9,257 nt of DNA. Origin: Bacteroidaceae bacterium. Lineage in GTDB: Bacteria > Bacteroidota > Bacteroidia > Bacteroidales > Bacteroidaceae. Positions 7,245 to 9,257 of the stretch are shown one piece after another. The notes beneath the pieces are model-generated. The model had not been told where the DNA came from. It did no database searches and worked only from the letters and a program-made list of their open reading frames with translations. Position 1 is the first letter of the stretch, and every line of letters starts with the position of its first letter. The position numbers and the translations under genes were made by a program. The DNA lies in assembly GCA_017466965.1 (NCBI GenBank), contig JAFTTD010000274.1, positions 1 to 9,257 of the forward strand. Reading direction: 5' to 3'.

Positions 7245-7391
7245 ATGTTTGTCTTCTCCATGATTCCATTTCTGCTGTTAGGAATAGGGGCTTACTCTTC
7301 CGTGTCATTTCTAACGTATGTGAGAAATCTCCCGAAAGATGAGTGGATGATGACTTACCGGTTTGTTCAATGTTGCAAAAGTTCATTATAA
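7245..7391 (+). CDS. Possible 48-residue membrane mini-protein between pfs and luxS
   Basis: A short frame starts 6 nt after the pfs stop, with AAAGG directly against the ATG, and ends 25 nt before luxS. The product has a hydrophobic N-terminal stretch ([20 protein letters not shown], 4-23), then a basic/acidic segment ([16 protein letters not shown], 25-40) and a pair of Cys (43-44). It looks like a single-span membrane peptide with a cytoplasmic tail. I know no family for it. Favouring a gene: it fills the gap between two functionally coupled genes, follows closely on pfs, and has ordinary codons. Against: it is short and could be chance or the remnant of a longer gene. Confidence 0.4.
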   Translation: MFVFSMIPFLLLGIGAYSSVSFLTYVRNLPKDEWMMTYRFVQCCKSSL

Positions 7392-7416
7392 TTATAATAA
7401 TGTCAATTCAAAAGAA

Positions 7417-7899
7417 ATGAATAAAATACCGAGTTTTACCATAGATCATATACTGCTGAAGAGAGGTGTATATGTATCAAGAAAAGATGTTGTAGGCAAT
7501 GATGTTGTCACAACCTTTGATGTGAGGATGAAAGAGCCTAACCGTGAACCCGCTCTTAGTCCGAGTGCCATCCACACTATAGAACATCTGGCTGCAACAT
7601 TCCTGCGCAACCATAAGCAGTGGGCTGACAAGATTATATATTGGGGACCTATGGGGTGCCTTACCGGTAACTATTTGCTTGTGAAGGGTGATTTGTCATC
7701 AGAGGATATTCTGCCATTGATAAAAGAAACATTTGCTTTTATTGCTGATTATGAAGGAGAAGTGCCTGGAGCTTCAGCCAAGGATTGCGGAAACTATCTT
7801 CTTATGAATCTTCCAATGGCGCGTTGGGAAGCACAGAAATATCTGAAAGAAGTGCTTGAATGTGCTGCATCGGAGAATCTGGTCTATCCCCAAAGTTGA
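7417..7899 (+). CDS. luxS: S-ribosylhomocysteine lyase LuxS
   Basis: From ATG 7417 the protein is 160 residues, the normal LuxS length, and begins [11 protein letters not shown] as the family does. LuxS converts S-ribosylhomocysteine to homocysteine and 4,5-dihydroxy-2,3-pentanedione, the precursor of autoinducer AI-2. The metal ligands are His53 and His57 in HTIEH (53-57) and Cys124 in DCGNY (123-127). Glu56 is the base, and Cys81 in [10 protein letters not shown] (77-86) is the second catalytic residue. The frame is open 18 codons further upstream (7363), but that extension has no family counterpart and overlaps the mini-protein frame. The enzyme takes the product of Pfs directly. A strong terminator follows, so it ends the transcription unit. 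Confidence 0.96.
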   Translation: MNKIPSFTIDHILLKRGVYVSRKDVVGNDVVTTFDVRMKEPNREPALSPSAIHTIEHLAATFLRNHKQWADKIIYWGPMGCLTGNYLLVKGDLSSEDILPLIKETFAFIADYEGEVPGASAKDCGNYLLMNLPMARWEAQKYLKEVLECAASENLVYPQS

Positions 7900-7945
7900 A
7901 GCTTTGTTTGATAGTATAGCTTTGTAGCTTTATTACTTTCACTTT

Positions 7946-7992
7946 AAATCGGATGTGTGCTATGTTACAGCCATATCCGATTTCCTTTTTTC
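7946..7992 (+). terminator. luxS terminator
   Basis: AAATCGGATGTG (7946-7957) pairs with CATATCCGATTT (7972-7983) as a 12-bp stem with one G-U pair. A small inner helix (GCT/AGC) is possible in the loop. It is followed by CCTTTTTTC. It lies 46 nt after the luxS stop. Confidence 0.85.
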
Positions 7993-8123
7993 TTTGAGGC
8001 TGTATGGCATTTTGTCTTTTCTATAGCATTTATTCAAATAGTTGTCAACCCATGATTGTTAGGTCTTCTTTGTAGGAGTAAATTGGAAATAAGCAAATAA
8101 AAATTGAACAAAGAGTTTTTTTA
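7993..8123. other. A+T-rich spacer with nothing recognised
   Basis: This is the stretch between the luxS terminator and the next promoter. I see no open frame, hairpin or repeat in it that stands out from A+T-rich background. Confidence 0.5.
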
Positions 8124-8155
8124 TTTGTAAGGTTCATTAAATTTTACTTATTTTG
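8124..8155 (+). promoter_or_regulatory. Promoter of the structured leader
   Basis: TTTG at 8124-8127, a 20-nt spacer and TTATTTTG at 8148-8155 match the Bacteroidetes consensus with one mismatch (TT for TA in the -7). The text around the -7, TTATTTTGCACCC, is almost the same as at the TonB-dependent receptor promoter. Transcription should start near 8162, about 420 nt ahead of the BspA-like start codon. Confidence 0.65.
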
Positions 8156-8409
8156 CACCCAATGATTGGTTGTAAGCTGAATTCCCAACAGGAATAAAGC
8201 TTTGCTGGTCTTAATATATATATGAAAGGCGTTTGCTGCGCTTTGTTCTTGTCGTTCTTGGAACTTCGCAAATTCACAGGTAGTAGCACAGGACATAGCA
8301 ACGGTAGATGCCCATGGTTTCGTATGTTTCATATACAACAGCCACAAGTGTGTCTTCTGGATATTCAGAGGGCTTTGTGCGTATGTATATGTTTGCTATA
8401 CGGATTGCG

Positions 8410-8478
8410 TGGGGCTTCTGCGTTGCTCGTTCTCTACTATCGGGTAATGCGAAGACCTCAAGACGTGGAACGAGTGAC
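8410..8478 (+). promoter_or_regulatory. Antiterminator and anti-antiterminator pairing segments
   Basis: Segment 8422-8433 can form 12 continuous pairs with 8467-8478 (three G-U), covering nearly the whole 5' arm of the terminator. The same segment is locked in a competing hairpin at 8410-8460. There GGGGCTTC (8411-8418) pairs with GAAG and CCTC (8451-8459, A8455 bulged). GCGTT (8420-8424) pairs with AATGC (8446-8450), and GCTCG (8425-8429) with CGGGT (8441-8445, two G-U). The two folds cannot coexist, which is the logic of an attenuator. Confidence 0.55.
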
Positions 8479-8501
8479 AGGATACTCTCCACGCATTTTT
8501 T
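8464..8501 (+). terminator. Intrinsic terminator inside the leader
   Basis: CGTGGA (8464-8469) pairs with TCCACG (8488-8493). After a 2-nt bulge, GAGT (8472-8475) pairs with ACTC (8484-8487) around an 8-nt loop. CA and six T (8496-8501) follow. It lies 82 nt before the BspA-like start codon, in the direction of that gene, so it would block it unless read through. Confidence 0.75.
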
Positions 8502-8583
8502 GTATATGTATGATTGTTATAAATTTAGTTTATTAATCCGAATCTTGGAGGGGGAGGAGGCATATACAAGAACACAATAAAAT

Positions 8584-9257
8584 ATGAACAAAAGGATTAC
8601 TTGCGTTTTTGCGGCTCTGCTCATGGTTTGCTTGAGTATAAGAGCAGAGGAAGAAGAAAGAGTGTATTGGGATTTTAATTCGGATACGGGAGTACTGACT
8701 ATAAGTGGTAAAGGTCCGATGACAGATTTTACACCCGAAACAGCACTAGGAGGAAATTTATACATAGAAGATGAAATAAAGAAAATTGTTATTAAAGAAG
8801 GAGTTACAAGTATAGGAGATTATGCTTTCTATAAAATGCCTAAAGTAATTTCTGTATCTATACCTTCAACTGTTAAAGAAATAGGTGAAGGAGCTTTTTG
8901 GGGGTTATCAAAGGTGACTTCATTGACATTGCCTAATTCAATTGAAAGTATTGGACATTATGCGTTTAATTATATGTATGGTATTAGTTCCTTAAACATT
9001 CCTTCGTCAATAAGTTCTTTTGGTCATGGCTTTTTGGGATATTGTACCAAACTTTCTTCCATTACACTTGATGCAAGCAATACTAAATATTATGTTGAAG
9101 GAAATTGTATAATAGAGACATCAACTAAGAAACTTGTAGCTGGTTTAAGAAATTCAGTAATACCGTCAGATGTAAAATGTATAGGAGAAGAAGCGTTTTA
9201 TGGAAATTCAGGAGCAATAGTAGAAATTCCAGAGTCTGTAACAGAAATAGAGTCAAA
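8584..9257 (+). CDS. BspA-type leucine-rich-repeat surface protein, 5' part only
   Basis: The frame is open from ATG 8584 to the right edge (224 codons plus two bases). A signal peptide (MNKRITCVFAALLMVCLSIRA) is followed by EEEE and a short domain WDFNSDTGVLTISGKGPMTDF (29-49), the usual entry module of this family. LRR_5/BspA repeats of ~23 residues then begin: KIVIKEGVTSIGDYAFY, SVSIPSTVKEIGEGAFWG, SLTLPNSIESIGHYAFN, SLNIPSSISSFGHGF and, after a short insert, SVIPSDVKCIGEEAFYG. BspA proteins are exported surface proteins implicated in adhesion to host matrix or other bacteria. The anchor or sorting signal lies outside the window. An in-frame TAA at 8578-8580 fixes the start. Its message probably carries the long structured leader. 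A purine tract (8547-8560) lies 23 nt before the ATG, too far for a normal Shine-Dalgarno. Confidence 0.92.
   Translation, partial: MNKRITCVFAALLMVCLSIRAEEEERVYWDFNSDTGVLTISGKGPMTDFTPETALGGNLYIEDEIKKIVIKEGVTSIGDYAFYKMPKVISVSIPSTVKEIGEGAFWGLSKVTSLTLPNSIESIGHYAFNYMYGISSLNIPSSISSFGHGFLGYCTKLSSITLDASNTKYYVEGNCIIETSTKKLVAGLRNSVIPSDVKCIGEEAFYGNSGAIVEIPESVTEIES

Larger units (their letters stand above)
8162..8501 (+). ncRNA. Structured leader or small RNA ending in an intrinsic terminator
   Basis: From the predicted start to the terminator the RNA would be about 340 nt and highly structured. Hairpin 1 (8174-8202) is AAGCT/AGCTT plus ATTCC/GGAAT around a CAACA loop. Hairpin 2 (about 8232-8272) includes TTTGC/GCAAA and GTTC/GAAC. 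Hairpin 3 (8343-8379) has CACAA/TTGTG below an 8-bp stem, 8352-8359 with 8366-8373. Hairpin 4 is 8410-8460, and the terminator is 8464-8501. It is not tmRNA, RNase P RNA or SRP RNA by any motif I can see. With no clear second promoter after it, it is best read as a 5' leader of the BspA-like gene; a free-standing small RNA is the alternative. A 104-codon frame (8222-8536) crosses it but ignores the hairpins and looks spurious. Confidence 0.55.

Noticed and set aside
7363..7416. Extended luxS start at ATG 7363
   Set aside because: LuxS proteins begin close to the [11 protein letters not shown] text. The extension is low-complexity Asn/Tyr text and overlaps the end of the mini-protein frame.
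8144..8492. Minus-strand frames (8144-8347 and 8274-8492) as genes
   Set aside because: Two overlapping frames cover the same structured region, one runs into the promoter, and neither has a family, promoter or neighbour to support it.
8222..8536. 104-codon plus-strand frame across the leader as a real gene
   Set aside because: It is Cys-rich with no recognisable domain and runs through the terminator hairpin and U-tract. The DNA is better explained by RNA structure. A leader-peptide role is not excluded but shows no amino-acid run.

Overview
The window is a piece of a Bacteroidales chromosome, most likely Prevotella or a close relative. Two lines of evidence support this. First, the gene content fits: a Bacteroidetes-type RecA, a TonB-dependent receptor ending in Phe, a Pfs/LuxS pair and a BspA-type leucine-rich-repeat surface protein. 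Second, the promoters fit: six upstream sites resemble the Bacteroidetes sigma-ABfr pattern (TTTG, 19-21 nt, TAnnTTTG) and Shine-Dalgarno sequences are weak or absent. Genus is an inference; no rRNA is present.

Layout. Positions 1-1737 are on the minus strand: a promoter (1706-1737), a DUF2752 membrane protein, a six-helix membrane protein, a terminator-like hairpin (417-478) and the first 135 codons of an exported protein that runs off the left edge. Positions 1738-2195 are a divergent intergenic region with four 10-bp near-palindromes spaced exactly 22 bp apart, followed by the recA promoter. recA (2196-3242) abuts a LuxR/GerE-type regulator (3243-3848) whose receiver-like domain has no visible phospho-acceptor Asp and which carries a His-rich linker. 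A TonB-dependent receptor with its own promoter follows (4008-6383) and ends at a strong 16-bp-stem terminator. Next come pfs (6549-7238), a possible 48-residue membrane mini-protein (7245-7391) and luxS (7417-7899), closed by another terminator. Pfs cleaves S-adenosylhomocysteine to S-ribosylhomocysteine, and LuxS splits that to homocysteine and the AI-2 precursor, so this unit is a complete activated-methyl-cycle branch.

The most interesting part is 8124-8583, ahead of the BspA-like gene that starts at 8584 and leaves the window. A promoter match at 8124-8155 is followed by about 340 nt with several hairpins and an intrinsic terminator at 8464-8501, about 80 nt before the start codon. The 5' arm of that terminator can pair instead with 8422-8433 (12 bp), and that segment is itself part of a long upstream hairpin at 8410-8460. 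This three-way exclusive arrangement is what an attenuator or riboswitch expression platform looks like. It suggests that the surface-protein gene is controlled by conditional termination. The ligand or signal, if any, cannot be read from the sequence, and a free-standing terminated small RNA is the alternative.
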